NCBI RefSeq assembly: GCF_014336955.1
Contig: NZ_QRAI01000003.1
Coordinates: 434,001 to 498,000, forward strand
DNA length: 64,000 nucleotides
Direction: 5' to 3'
Source: Saccharophagus sp. K07
GTDB lineage: Bacteria > Pseudomonadota > Gammaproteobacteria > Pseudomonadales > Cellvibrionaceae
Below, piece after piece: positions 30,999 through 40,825 of this stretch (position 1 is its first letter; each line of letters begins with the position of its first letter). The position numbers and the translations under genes are program-made. The notes beneath the pieces are model-generated. The model had not been told where the DNA came from, made no database searches, and saw only the letters and a program-made list of their open reading frames with translations.

Positions 30999-31556
30999 GT
31001 GAACTATCTCGCCCATCCCTTAATTCATTTGGCCGCACAACACGTCATTTCCGGCGGTGTGGTGGCCTACCCTACTGAAGGCGTTTGGGGACTTGGCGCC
31101 GATCCTTTCAATCAACAAGCCGTTAATACCATCCTGCAGCTCAAGCGCCGTCCGGTGCACAAAGGTGTGATTCTGGTTGCGGCGCATATTCAACAATTTG
31201 AATTTATTTTGCGGCATCTGGATTCCGCGCAGCGGCAGGCACTGGCATCCTCCTGGCCTGGTCCACATACTTGGCTGGTGCCTCACTACAACGAAATTCC
31301 CTATTGGATCTGCGGGGATCACGCCACGGTCGCGTTGCGCGTCAGTGCTCATCCGGTGGTAAAAGCCTTGTGCCAATTGGCAGGCCCCTTGGTATCGACC
31401 TCGGCAAATCCGCAGGGCTTGCCGCCGGCGCGCACGGGATTTAAAGCGCGCTGTTATTTTGCCGACCAAGTCTTGTACGCGCCGGGCCAGGTTAATAAAA
31501 ACGCTAATCCCAGCACTATTCGCGATCTGGCGACCGGCCAGATCATTCGCCCCTGA
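30999..31556 (+). CDS. tsaC: Threonylcarbamoyl-AMP synthase
   Basis: TsaC (YrdC) makes threonylcarbamoyl-AMP for the t6A37 modification of ANN-decoding tRNAs. It has 185 residues. VVAYPTEGVWGLGADP is the family's N-terminal motif, followed by LKRRPVHKGVILV, WPGPHTWLVP and PLVSTSANPQGLPPA. The start is a GTG; the frame has no earlier ATG. The gene sits between dprA and hemF, as in pseudomonads. Confidence 0.96.
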   Translation: MNYLAHPLIHLAAQHVISGGVVAYPTEGVWGLGADPFNQQAVNTILQLKRRPVHKGVILVAAHIQQFEFILRHLDSAQRQALASSWPGPHTWLVPHYNEIPYWICGDHATVALRVSAHPVVKALCQLAGPLVSTSANPQGLPPARTGFKARCYFADQVLYAPGQVNKNANPSTIRDLATGQIIRP

Positions 31557-32480
<924 letters not shown>

Positions 32481-32482
32481 CC

Positions 32483-33304
32483 ATGGATCGTTACGCGGTG
32501 GTTGGCAATCCGATTGCCCATTCCAAATCTCCGATGATTCATCAGCGCTTTGCGCAGCAGACCGGGCAGCAACTGAGTTATGAAAAAATCCTGGTGGATC
32601 TCTCCGCTTTCGACGAAGAAGTCTGCAGTTTCTTCGCCCTTGGTGGCAAAGGCCTCAATGTAACCGTGCCCTTCAAAGAGGATGCTTTCCGCTACGCGGA
32701 TGAGCTCACGCCGAGAGGCAAGCAGGCGGGCGCGATCAATACGCTGGCCATCCGCAGCGATGGCACTGTGTTGGGAGACAACACGGATGGCGCAGGGCTG
32801 GTGGCGGATCTGCTCAATCTCGGTTGGCAAATTCAGGGCAAACGCATCCTGTTGCTCGGCGCCGGCGGCGCTGTGCGCGGTGTGGTGGGGCCATTGCTGG
32901 CGCAGCAACCGCAGGAAATCGTGATCGCCAATCGCACGGTGGAAAAAGCTGAAGCCGTAGCGGCGAGTTTTGCGTCGGACGTCTTGAAGAGCAGCGGCTA
33001 CGCCGAACTGGCAGGCCAGTTCGATCTGGTGATCAACGGCACTTCGGCCAGTTTGGGTGGCGAGGTACCGCCGCTGCCGGAAGGTTTGCTCAATGGCAAC
33101 ACCCGCGTCTATGACATGATGTACGGCGCAGAGCCGACGGCGTTTTTAAAATGGGCGGCTGCCCAGGGTGTCACATCCTTGTCCGACGGATTGGGAATGC
33201 TGGTAGAGCAGGCGGCAGAGGCGTTTGAACTGTGGCGCGGCGTGCGCCCGGATACGGCGCCGGTGATCCAGTCCCTGCGCGCCGAAATGGCCAAATCCGC
33301 CTGA
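32483..33304 (+). CDS. aroE: Shikimate dehydrogenase
   Basis: AroE reduces 3-dehydroshikimate with NADPH in the chorismate pathway. With the ATG at 32483 it has 273 residues. An upstream GTG at 32471 lies inside hemF and would add four residues not seen in the family. Motifs are [15 protein letters not shown] at the N-terminus, [13 protein letters not shown] with the catalytic lysine, DNTDGAG and the NADP-binding [12 protein letters not shown]. Its stop abuts the stop of the convergent gamma-CA-like gene with no spacer. Confidence 0.97.
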   Translation: MDRYAVVGNPIAHSKSPMIHQRFAQQTGQQLSYEKILVDLSAFDEEVCSFFALGGKGLNVTVPFKEDAFRYADELTPRGKQAGAINTLAIRSDGTVLGDNTDGAGLVADLLNLGWQIQGKRILLLGAGGAVRGVVGPLLAQQPQEIVIANRTVEKAEAVAASFASDVLKSSGYAELAGQFDLVINGTSASLGGEVPPLPEGLLNGNTRVYDMMYGAEPTAFLKWAAAQGVTSLSDGLGMLVEQAAEAFELWRGVRPDTAPVIQSLRAEMAKSA

Positions 33305-33319
33305 TCAGGCAGGCGGATT
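33294..33319. other. Hairpin formed by the ends of aroE and the convergent gene
   Basis: AATCCGCC (33294-33301) pairs with GGCGGATT (33312-33319). Nested in it, the 12-bp palindrome GCCTGATCAGGC (33299-33310) holds the stop codons of both genes. A TTTTT run follows about 10 bp later on the plus strand. It may act as a shared 3' end for both transcripts. Confidence 0.5.
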
Positions 33320-33847
33320 CAGATATTCGTTTTTCAGCTTTACGTAATTCTGGGCGGAGTACAAAAAGAATTGCCGCTCACTGTCTTTCAGTGGGCGGAC
33401 CTGCTTACACGGACTGCCCACATACAAAAAGCCGCTTTCCAGGCGCTTGCCCGGCGGCACCAGACTCCCCGCTCCCACAATGACCTCGTCTTCGATCACG
33501 GCACCGTCCAGCACAGTAGCACCTATGCCGATCAATACTCGATTGCCCACGGTGCAGCCGTGCAAGCAGGCTTTATGGCCGATGGTGACATCGTCGCCAA
33601 TGGTCAGCGGCCAGCCGCCCGGGTTGTAATCGCTGGCATGGGTGATGTGTAACACGGCATTATCTTGAACGCTGGTGCGCGCACCTATGCGGATGTGGTG
33701 CATATCGCCGCGGACAATGGCGCCGGGCCATACGGAACAGTCGTCCCCTAAAACGACATCACCAATCACCACGGCTGCCGGGTCGACGTAAACATTGTGG
33801 CCGAGCACAGGTCGCTGGTTTTTAAAGGGGCGTAAGGAGTCGGACAT
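33305..33847 (-). CDS. Gamma-carbonic-anhydrase family protein (YrdA-like)
   Basis: This 180-residue left-handed beta-helix protein shows repeated hexapeptide steps (VDPAAVVIGDVVLG, VTIGHKACLHGCTVGN). Three histidines, H67, H91 and H96, fit the zinc-binding set of gamma-class carbonic anhydrases. YrdA-type members often show little or no carbonic anhydrase activity, so the function is open. It is transcribed away from prlC, toward aroE. Confidence 0.92.
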   Translation of the reverse strand: MSDSLRPFKNQRPVLGHNVYVDPAAVVIGDVVLGDDCSVWPGAIVRGDMHHIRIGARTSVQDNAVLHITHASDYNPGGWPLTIGDDVTIGHKACLHGCTVGNRVLIGIGATVLDGAVIEDEVIVGAGSLVPPGKRLESGFLYVGSPCKQVRPLKDSERQFFLYSAQNYVKLKNEYLNPPA

Positions 33848-33916
33848 GGAATGCTCCTGTCAAAAAGGGATTCACGTATGATAAACCAATCACGATTTTT
33901 CTCAGGGGAAGTTTGT

Positions 33917-35956
33917 ATGTCTGCTAATCCATTACTGGAGCACCACCGCCTGCCACCCTTCCGGGCTATTCAAGCGGCCCATGTGCTGCCCGCTGTGCAA
34001 ACCTTGACGGAGAGCAACCTGGCGCAGTTGCAGGCGCAGCTGGAGCAGTTGGGCGAACCGGATTGGCAGACCTTGGTGGAGCCTTTGGAAGAGCGCGAGG
34101 ATTTGCTGAATCAAGCGTGGTCGCCGGTCAGTCACCTCAATGGCGTCGCCAACAACCCGGAATTGCGCGAAGCCTACAACCGCAGTATCGCGTTGCTTAC
34201 CGACTACAACACCAAAATCGGCCAGAACGTCGCGCTGTTCAAAGCCTATGAAAAACTGGCTGCCAGTGAGCAGTACAAAACACTGACTGTGGCGCAACAG
34301 ACCACCGTGCAGAATGCCCTGCGCGATTTTCGCCTCGCCGGTGTTAGCTTGGACGAGGACAAAAAGAAACGTTACGGCGAAATTCAGACGCGTTTATCCG
34401 AGCTGAGCAACCAGTTCTCCAATAACGTATTGGATGCAACTCAAGGTTGGTTCAAACACATCACGGATAGTGCTGAACTGGAAGGACTGCCGGAATCCGC
34501 CGTTGCCGGGGCCGCGCAGGCGGCCAAAAACAAAGGGCTGGAAGGTTGGGTGTTGACCTTGGATGGCCCGGTTTATTTGACCGTGATGACCCAGGCCGCC
34601 AACCGCGAATTGCGCCGGCAGATGTACGAAGCCTATATGACGCGCGCGTCTGATCAGGGGCCTACTGCCGGCCAGTGGGACAACACCGCGCTCATCGAAG
34701 AAATTCTGCAGCTGCGCCAGGAGTTGGCGAAGTTGCTGGGATTTAGCAATTACGCGGAACTCTCCATAGCGCCGAAGATGGCGCAAAGCACCGAGCAGGT
34801 TCTGTCATTCCTCAATGAGCTGGCGCAAAAGTCCCGCCCGCAGGCAGAGCGGGATCTGGCCGAATTACGCGAATGGGCGCGCCGCGAACACGGTATGGAA
34901 ACCCTGGAAGTGTGGGATGTTTCCTATTACTCCGAGCGTCTTAAAGAAGCGCGCTACCAGATTTCCCAGGAAGTATTACGACCCTATTTTTCCCTGCCCA
35001 AGGTTCTCGACGGACTGTTTTCCCTGGTCAACAAACTGTTTGGCATTGAGGTCAAACCGGCGGAAGGTGTGGAGGTATGGCACCCGGATGTGCGCTTCTA
35101 TCAAATCAGCCGCAAGGGCGAGCCCCTCGCCTATTTCTACCTCGATCTATTTGCGCGCGAAGGCAAACGCGGTGGTGCCTGGATGGCGGAGTGCCGTGTG
35201 CGGCGGAAAACGGCGCAGGGGCTGCAATTGCCGGTCGCCTATCTCGTGTGCAATTTCAATGCACCCATTGGCGACAACCCGAGCCTGCTGACGCACAACG
35301 AAGTCACCACCTTGTTCCACGAGTTTGGCCACGGTTTGCACCATATGCTGACGCAAGTGGATGTTGCCGCTGTCAGCGGTATCAACGGTGTCGCCTGGGA
35401 TGCGGTGGAGCTGCCCAGCCAATTTATGGAGAACTGGTGCTGGGAGCCGTCAGTGTTGAAAAGCCTGTCCGCTCACTACAAAACCGGCGAGTCGCTCTCG
35501 GATGAACTGATCGAAAAATTGCTCGCGGCAAAAAATTTCCAGGCTGCCCTGATGACAGTGCGTCAGATCGAGTTTGCCGCCTTCGATTTTCGTCTGCATA
35601 TGGAATACGGCACCGCCGGCTTCCCCGGTGTGCAGGCGCTGCTCGACCAAGTGCGCCGCGAAGTGGCGGTGTTGATTCCACCGACGTTCAACCGCTTCCA
35701 GAATGGTTTTAGCCATATTTTTGCCGGTGGTTATGCGGCGGGTTATTACAGTTACAAATGGGCGGAGGTGTTGTCGGCCGATGCTTTTGCTGCATTTGAA
35801 GAAAACGGTTTGTTCGATCGCGCGACCGGCGAACGCTTCCTGCATGAGATTTTGGAAAAAGGCGGATCGGAAGATGCCATGACACTGTTCCGCAGATTCC
35901 GCGGCCGCGATCCGGATTTGGCTGCCCTGTTGCGACACTCGGGTATAGGCGCATGA
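33917..35956 (+). CDS. prlC: Oligopeptidase A
   Basis: This cytoplasmic M3-family zinc peptidase degrades signal peptides and oligopeptides. With the ATG at 33917 it has 679 residues, the same size as E. coli PrlC. AGGGGAAG lies 6 bp upstream of this ATG, while the frame's earlier start at 33851 would add 22 unrelated residues. The zinc motif HEFGH is at 468-472 (LFHEFGHGLHHML), with the downstream glutamate in the following segment. The C-terminal YAAGYYSYKWAEVLSADAF is typical. Its stop overlaps yheV by 4 bp, a pairing also seen in E. coli. Confidence 0.98.
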   Translation: MSANPLLEHHRLPPFRAIQAAHVLPAVQTLTESNLAQLQAQLEQLGEPDWQTLVEPLEEREDLLNQAWSPVSHLNGVANNPELREAYNRSIALLTDYNTKIGQNVALFKAYEKLAASEQYKTLTVAQQTTVQNALRDFRLAGVSLDEDKKKRYGEIQTRLSELSNQFSNNVLDATQGWFKHITDSAELEGLPESAVAGAAQAAKNKGLEGWVLTLDGPVYLTVMTQAANRELRRQMYEAYMTRASDQGPTAGQWDNTALIEEILQLRQELAKLLGFSNYAELSIAPKMAQSTEQVLSFLNELAQKSRPQAERDLAELREWARREHGMETLEVWDVSYYSERLKEARYQISQEVLRPYFSLPKVLDGLFSLVNKLFGIEVKPAEGVEVWHPDVRFYQISRKGEPLAYFYLDLFAREGKRGGAWMAECRVRRKTAQGLQLPVAYLVCNFNAPIGDNPSLLTHNEVTTLFHEFGHGLHHMLTQVDVAAVSGINGVAWDAVELPSQFMENWCWEPSVLKSLSAHYKTGESLSDELIEKLLAAKNFQAALMTVRQIEFAAFDFRLHMEYGTAGFPGVQALLDQVRREVAVLIPPTFNRFQNGFSHIFAGGYAAGYYSYKWAEVLSADAFAAFEENGLFDRATGERFLHEILEKGGSEDAMTLFRRFRGRDPDLAALLRHSGIGA

Positions 35957-36213
35957 GTACACCCAAACGACGTTTTGTTGCAGGCGCTGTCTGTCCCCGT
36001 TGCAAAGCGATGGATCGCATTGTGATATATCGCATCGACGACATCGATTATCGCGAATGCGTCGAGTGCGGTTTCAAAGATGAAATGCGCTTCAAACCGG
36101 TGGTGCGGGAAATTCAAACCCGGGTGAATACGCCGGAAGAAAAACTGGCGGAAGAAACTCAGGTGGTGAAAATTCTGGGGCCGATTCCGACGAAAAAACC
36201 GGATAAGACTTAG
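35953..36213 (+). CDS. yheV: YheV-family zinc-ribbon protein
   Basis: This 86-residue protein carries two CxxC pairs, C14/C17 and C36/C39 (AVCPRCK, RECVECG), that should bind one zinc. The function is unknown. It is conserved directly downstream of prlC in gammaproteobacteria and here overlaps it by four bases (ATGA). Confidence 0.92.
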   Translation: MSTPKRRFVAGAVCPRCKAMDRIVIYRIDDIDYRECVECGFKDEMRFKPVVREIQTRVNTPEEKLAEETQVVKILGPIPTKKPDKT

Positions 36214-36241
36214 CTATCAAAATCAGGATGAAAGTTTCTTG

Positions 36242-36919
36242 TTAGTGTTCGGTTACTTTCGTTGAGGTCAAACTATTAAAGCTAAGTTGGATATCCGAAT
36301 CTTCACTCAACAAGCAGGGCCAGTCCTGTAAGCTTTGCAACTGGCTCGCCTGTGGATGACGTTTGACGAATTCTTTTAATTGTTCGTCGAGATTGTTCGG
36401 CTGAAACAGTGTTTCTACCGCATAGAACACGGCCATATCCAATTTGCTGGCAAACTCTTCCCCCAACAGCTCGTACACCAGAATATTGGCCAGGGAATTG
36501 TCCATGGGTGCGAGCGGTGTCCCACATAACATCAACAACCGATCATTGATTTCTTCCATCAGTCGGTGGGTCAGATAGGCCTCATCGATCAATTCTTTCA
36601 AGCCGCCTTTTTGTTCGATCTCTTCTGGAGGCTGAAGAAAGAAATCGGTGGCAATGCGAATAAACACTCCGCCGTAAGGCTCAATGCCACTGCGTTGCAT
36701 GGACTCGTGCAATGCCTGCAAAAAATCCGGCGCGTACTCGATATAGCGGATGACAAACTGCAACAGCGCTGCAACCGGGTCACCTTGAGGTAAACGAATA
36801 CTTCGGTGCAGGCGCGGCACCAGCAGCGTCAAATAGTTTTTCAGATGATGGGTTGTCTCTTCGTGAATGCGCGCACGCGCGATGCATTCACGAATGAGAG
36901 CCAAGTTTTGTTCGGTCAT
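36242..36919 (-). CDS. Conserved protein of unknown function
   Basis: This 225-residue, mostly helical soluble protein has no signal peptide or TM segment. I do not recognise a family motif. Visible features are a basic N-terminal helix region (HHLKNYLTLLVPRLHRSIRLP), an aromatic-rich middle (FVIRYIEYAPDFLQALHESM) and an acidic, hydroxyl-rich tail. I chose the ATG at 36919 (MTEQNLAL) over a GTG four codons upstream. It is convergent with yheV and divergent from the cytochrome oxidase operon. An inverted repeat, CCGGT-TGT-ACCGG (36938-36950), lies 19 bp upstream of its start. Confidence 0.7.
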   Translation of the reverse strand: MTEQNLALIRECIARARIHEETTHHLKNYLTLLVPRLHRSIRLPQGDPVAALLQFVIRYIEYAPDFLQALHESMQRSGIEPYGGVFIRIATDFFLQPPEEIEQKGGLKELIDEAYLTHRLMEEINDRLLMLCGTPLAPMDNSLANILVYELLGEEFASKLDMAVFYAVETLFQPNNLDEQLKEFVKRHPQASQLQSLQDWPCLLSEDSDIQLSFNSLTSTKVTEH

Positions 36920-37495
36920 ACAGAGACACACACTGCACCGGTTGTACCGGCTATCAAATCATTACTCGCGTAATGTGTCGTTGAAGTGCTTCTTATGTAT
37001 GCAAAGAAAAAAGTGTCAAAGGTCGCCTTTTAGTTTCGTTTCGCTATTAAAAAAATTTTTTAAACAGCCAAACAAAATAAATAACCCTTGGTGTGCGCCA
37101 TAACGAAGCAGACGAATCCAAAGAAGATAGATGAGCTTCGCTAAAACTCCTAGAAATTTAGTTACAAAAAATAATTGGCTGGACGATCGGGCGAAAATGA
37201 GAGGATAAAAGCGCCAAAGCCGCCTATGCTGAGATATAGAAAAAAGAAATGGGACGCACTGAGCGTTAGTTGAAACGAGCATTTTAAGCGTTGACCTTTA
37301 AAAGGTTTTATGGCTTGCTATGACCCTGTTTTTGGGGGTGGTCTTGCGCAGAAGCCGTTTGCACTCCGTCCCTGAGCGGCCGGAAATCCGCGCCGCAGAA
37401 GTGAATAACGAATGCCTGGGATGCAAATCCCGAAAAGAATAACAAGATTACTTTTTTCACTTTCCCTCACAAAAAAACAACACGGAGACGGGGCG
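36920..37495. other. 576-bp intergenic region upstream of coxB
   Basis: This low-GC gap probably carries promoters for the cox operon and the divergent unknown gene. I see no supported gene. Short structures are CCGGT-TGT-ACCGG (36938-36950), an A7/T6 near-palindrome around 37047-37064, TTGACC (37291-37296) overlapping ACCTTT-A-AAAGGT (37294-37306), and GGGAT-GCAA-ATCCC (37418-37431). A -10 partner for TTGACC is weak. Confidence 0.5.
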
Positions 37496-38638
37496 ATGTT
37501 AGGCAAATCGAAACGGTTGTTGGTGTTGCCGCTCTACGCAGTTCTAAGTGCAGGCCTACCTGCCTTAGCGTGGGCGTCAGAATGGCCGCTGAACATGACT
37601 GAAGGGGTAACATCGATAAGTCGGCAGGTGCACGGTTTGCACATGCAGATTTTTTGGTGGTGTGTTGCCATTGGTGTCGTGGTGTTCGGTGTCATGTTTT
37701 ACACCATGTTTGTTCACCGCAAATCACGCGGGGTAAAGCCAGCCCACTTTCACGAAAATGTGGCTCTCGAACTGACATGGACGATCATTCCGATTTTGAT
37801 TCTGGTCGCAATGGCCGTTCCTGCCACGAAAACACTGGTCCATATCTACGATACTGAGGATGCGGATCTGGATATTTTGATCACCGGCTATCAATGGAAA
37901 TGGAAGTACGAATATCTGGATGAGAACGGTGACAACATCAGTTTCTTCAGTCTCCTCAGCACCCCCCGCAGTCAAATCGAAAATGCTGAAGCAAAATCCC
38001 CGGAATACCTGCTCGAAGTTGATGAGCCAGTCTATATCCCCATAGGTAAAAAAGTCCGCTTTTTAGTTACTGCTGCTGACGTTATCCACTCCTGGTGGGT
38101 ACCGGCGCTGGCGGTCAAACGCGATGCGATTCCAGGTTACATTCACGAAGCCTGGACCAAAGTTGAGCAACCCGGTGTTTTCCGTGGCCAATGTACAGAG
38201 TTGTGCGGTAAAGACCACGGTTTTATGCCGGTTGTGGTGCACGCCGTAGAGCAAGCAGAGTTCGATGCGTGGCTCGAGGGCAAACGTGAGAAGGCTCGCC
38301 AGATTGCCGAAGCAGTAAAGCAGACGCTGACTTTCCAAGAACTCTACGACCAGGGTGAAGCGGTTTACCAGAAGAACTGCGCCGCTTGCCACCAGCCGGA
38401 CGGCAAAGGTATTCCAGGCACTTTCCCCGCAATCATCCGCAGTCCTATAGCCACCGGCCCAGTCGCAGGCCATATCAATCGGGTGGTAAACGGTGGCGCC
38501 GGTATGCCTCCTTTCGGAGAACAGTTAACACCGGTGGAAATCGCCGCAGTGGTGACATTCCAGCGCAATGCATTTGGCAACAATATGGGCGATCAGATTC
38601 AGCCCATTGATGTCGTTAATTTCAAGCAAGGCCAATAA
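37496..38638 (+). CDS. coxB: Cytochrome c oxidase subunit II with fused cytochrome c domain
   Basis: Subunit II accepts electrons at the CuA centre. With the ATG at 37496 (GGAG and GGGG upstream) it has 380 residues; the frame is open from 37412, but that extension lacks family similarity. There is a signal peptide of about 27 residues (ALAWASEW), then two TM helices. CuA ligands are C233, C237, H241 and M244 (CTELCGKDHGFM), with the earlier histidine in HSWWVPAL. A C-terminal class I cytochrome c domain has CAACH at 295-299 and a probable Met ligand in GGAGMPPFG. The heme-c fusion makes this a caa3-like subunit II. Confidence 0.97.
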   Translation: MLGKSKRLLVLPLYAVLSAGLPALAWASEWPLNMTEGVTSISRQVHGLHMQIFWWCVAIGVVVFGVMFYTMFVHRKSRGVKPAHFHENVALELTWTIIPILILVAMAVPATKTLVHIYDTEDADLDILITGYQWKWKYEYLDENGDNISFFSLLSTPRSQIENAEAKSPEYLLEVDEPVYIPIGKKVRFLVTAADVIHSWWVPALAVKRDAIPGYIHEAWTKVEQPGVFRGQCTELCGKDHGFMPVVVHAVEQAEFDAWLEGKREKARQIAEAVKQTLTFQELYDQGEAVYQKNCAACHQPDGKGIPGTFPAIIRSPIATGPVAGHINRVVNGGAGMPPFGEQLTPVEIAAVVTFQRNAFGNNMGDQIQPIDVVNFKQGQ

Positions 38639-38653
38639 TAAGGAGAACATCTT

Positions 38654-40204
38654 ATGGCACATGGTCCTGCGAAAGGTTTAACCCGCTGGTTATACACCAC
38701 CAACCACAAAGACATTGGTTCCATGTATTTGTGGTTCAGTTTTGCAATGTTTTTTCTCGGCGGTATTTTTGCTCTGGTAATCCGCGCAGAATTGTTTGAA
38801 CCCGGTTTGCAGATAGTGCAGCCCGAATTCTTCAACCAGATGACCACCATGCACGGTTTGGTGATGGTGTTCGGTGCGGTGATGCCGGCGTTTGTCGGTT
38901 TGGCGAACTGGATGGTGCCCATGATGATCGGTGCACCTGATATGGCGCTGCCGCGCATGAATAACCTGAGCTTCTGGATTCTGCCTTTTGCCTTCGCAAT
39001 GCTCGCTTCCACCCTGTTTATGGAAGGCGGCGGTCCTAATTTCGGTTGGACTTTCTACGCACCTCTGTCCACCACCTATGCGCCCCCCAGTGTGACGTTT
39101 TTTATCTTCGCGATTCACATCATGGGTGCCAGCTCCATCATGGGTGCCATCAATATCATTGCCACCATTCTGAATATGCGCGCGCCCGGCATGACTCTGA
39201 TGAAAATGCCGTTGTTCGTATGGACCTGGTTGATTACGGCCTATCTCCTGATTGCCGTAATGCCGGTGTTGGCAGGAGCGGTCACCATGATGCTGATGGA
39301 TATCCACTTCGGCACATCCTTCTTTGATGCCGCTGGTGGTGGTGACCCGGTTCTGTTCCAGCACGTGTTCTGGTTCTTCGGTCACCCCGAGGTATACATC
39401 ATGATCCTGCCGGCGTTTGGTGTGGTGAGTGCCATTATTCCCACCTTCGCACGCAAGCCGTTGTTCGGTTACTCCTCCATGGTGTACGCCACTGCCGCTA
39501 TCGCGATTCTCAGCTTCATGGTATGGGCGCACCACATGTTCACCGTCGGTCTGCCTTTTATCGGTGAATGGGTGTTTATGATTGCGACTATGGCTATCGC
39601 GGTGCCGACAGGCGTTAAGGTATTTAACTGGGTAACCACCATGTACAAAGGTGCCCTGACGTTTGAGACGCCTATGCTGTTCTCTATCGCCTTCGTGATT
39701 CTGTTTACCATCGGCGGATTTTCCGGTCTGATGTTGGCGATTGCTCCAGCGGACTTCCAATATCACGACACCTACTTTGTGGTAGCGCACTTCCACTATG
39801 TGTTGGTGCCGGGCGCGATCTTTTCCATCACCGCAGCGGTTTATTACTGGCTGCCGAAATGGTGTGGCCGCATGTATGACGAAGTGTTGGGCAAAACGCA
39901 TTTCTGGTTGGCATTTATCGGTCTCAACCTGACGTTCTTCCCCATGCACTTCTCCGGACTTGCCGGTATGCCGCGCCGTATTCCGGATTACAACCCGCTG
40001 TTTGCCAACTGGAACATGCTGTCATCCGTAGGCGCATTCCTGTTTGGCGCGGCGCAAGTACTCTTCCTCTACATTGTTATCCGCGCGATCGTCAGCGGCC
40101 GCAAGGCGACGGATCAAGTATGGGAAGGCGCACACGGTTTGGAGTGGACGGTGCCCTCACCTGCGCCCTACCACACCTTTACGACACCACCGAAAGTGGA
40201 TTAA
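38654..40204 (+). CDS. coxA: Cytochrome c oxidase subunit I
   Basis: Subunit I is the catalytic core that holds heme a and the heme a3-CuB site and pumps protons. It has 516 residues and about 12 TM helices. Recognisable sites are TTNHKDIGSMY, the heme-ligand region TTMHGLVMVFGAVMP, the CuB His-Tyr region FGHPEVYIMILP, VWAHHMFTVG, and HDTYFVVAHFHYVL with further heme histidines. The gap to coxB is 15 bp, with a ribosome-binding site (AAGGAGAA). Confidence 0.99.
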   Translation: MAHGPAKGLTRWLYTTNHKDIGSMYLWFSFAMFFLGGIFALVIRAELFEPGLQIVQPEFFNQMTTMHGLVMVFGAVMPAFVGLANWMVPMMIGAPDMALPRMNNLSFWILPFAFAMLASTLFMEGGGPNFGWTFYAPLSTTYAPPSVTFFIFAIHIMGASSIMGAINIIATILNMRAPGMTLMKMPLFVWTWLITAYLLIAVMPVLAGAVTMMLMDIHFGTSFFDAAGGGDPVLFQHVFWFFGHPEVYIMILPAFGVVSAIIPTFARKPLFGYSSMVYATAAIAILSFMVWAHHMFTVGLPFIGEWVFMIATMAIAVPTGVKVFNWVTTMYKGALTFETPMLFSIAFVILFTIGGFSGLMLAIAPADFQYHDTYFVVAHFHYVLVPGAIFSITAAVYYWLPKWCGRMYDEVLGKTHFWLAFIGLNLTFFPMHFSGLAGMPRRIPDYNPLFANWNMLSSVGAFLFGAAQVLFLYIVIRAIVSGRKATDQVWEGAHGLEWTVPSPAPYHTFTTPPKVD

Positions 40205-40216
40205 GGGGGAGCGGTT

Positions 40217-40762
40217 ATGGAAAAGGGCACGCGTAAAACCGTTTTGCGCCTGGCTCTATCCGCCGTTTTGATGTTTGTTGCGGTGTTCACCATTATGCCG
40301 CCGCTTTACACGCTGCTATGCGAAGTCACCGGCCTGCGCAAGGTCGGTGGCGCTTACGAGGCGGAAGAAATCAAGGTAGACGCAGAACGTTGGGTGAATG
40401 TGCAATTTGTGGCGACTCACAACGACGCTATGCCGTGGGAGTTTCGCCCTATGACCTACAAAGTGAAGGTCAATCCGGGGCAGAAAACCGTGATCAAATA
40501 TTTCGCTAAAAATAATACCGATCGCCCCATGGTTGCCCAGGCAGTGCCTAGCATCACTCCCTTCAGTGCCGTGAATTACTTTCACAAAATCGAATGTTTT
40601 TGTTTTAACCATCAGCCCTTGGAAGGTGGCGAAAGCGCTGAACTGGGGCTGGAATTCGTGGTGGATCAAGATCTTCCCAAGCAGGTGACCACCATTACTT
40701 TGTCGTACACGTTATTTGATATTACCGAGCAGGCAAAACCCGGACTGGCGCAATTAAATTGA
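40217..40762 (+). CDS. ctaG: Cytochrome c oxidase assembly protein CtaG/Cox11
   Basis: Cox11 delivers copper to the CuB site of subunit I. The 181-residue protein has one N-terminal TM helix (about 10-32) and a periplasmic Ig-like domain. The copper-binding motif is C127-F-C129 (IECFCFNHQ), with another cysteine at 35. PMVAQAVPSITPF is conserved in the family. It lies between coxA and coxC, as is usual in proteobacteria. Confidence 0.97.
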   Translation: MEKGTRKTVLRLALSAVLMFVAVFTIMPPLYTLLCEVTGLRKVGGAYEAEEIKVDAERWVNVQFVATHNDAMPWEFRPMTYKVKVNPGQKTVIKYFAKNNTDRPMVAQAVPSITPFSAVNYFHKIECFCFNHQPLEGGESAELGLEFVVDQDLPKQVTTITLSYTLFDITEQAKPGLAQLN

Positions 40763-40825
40763 TGCCGCAGCCCAAACGAATTGGAATTTAACCGCATAAC
40801 CTTGAATAAGGCGGAGACAACAAGA

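Noticed and set aside
37016-37282. 88-codon minus-strand frame in the gap before coxB
   Set aside because: No ribosome-binding site, AT-rich composition and no recognisable domain, so I treat the gap as regulatory.
37412-37495. Upstream start for coxB
   Set aside because: The extra 28 residues are basic and unrelated. The ATG at 37496 has a ribosome-binding site and begins a normal signal peptide.
38690-39949. 419-codon open frame on the minus strand
   Set aside because: It is opposite coxA and its His/Gln/Arg-rich translation is what antisense reading of membrane-protein codons gives.
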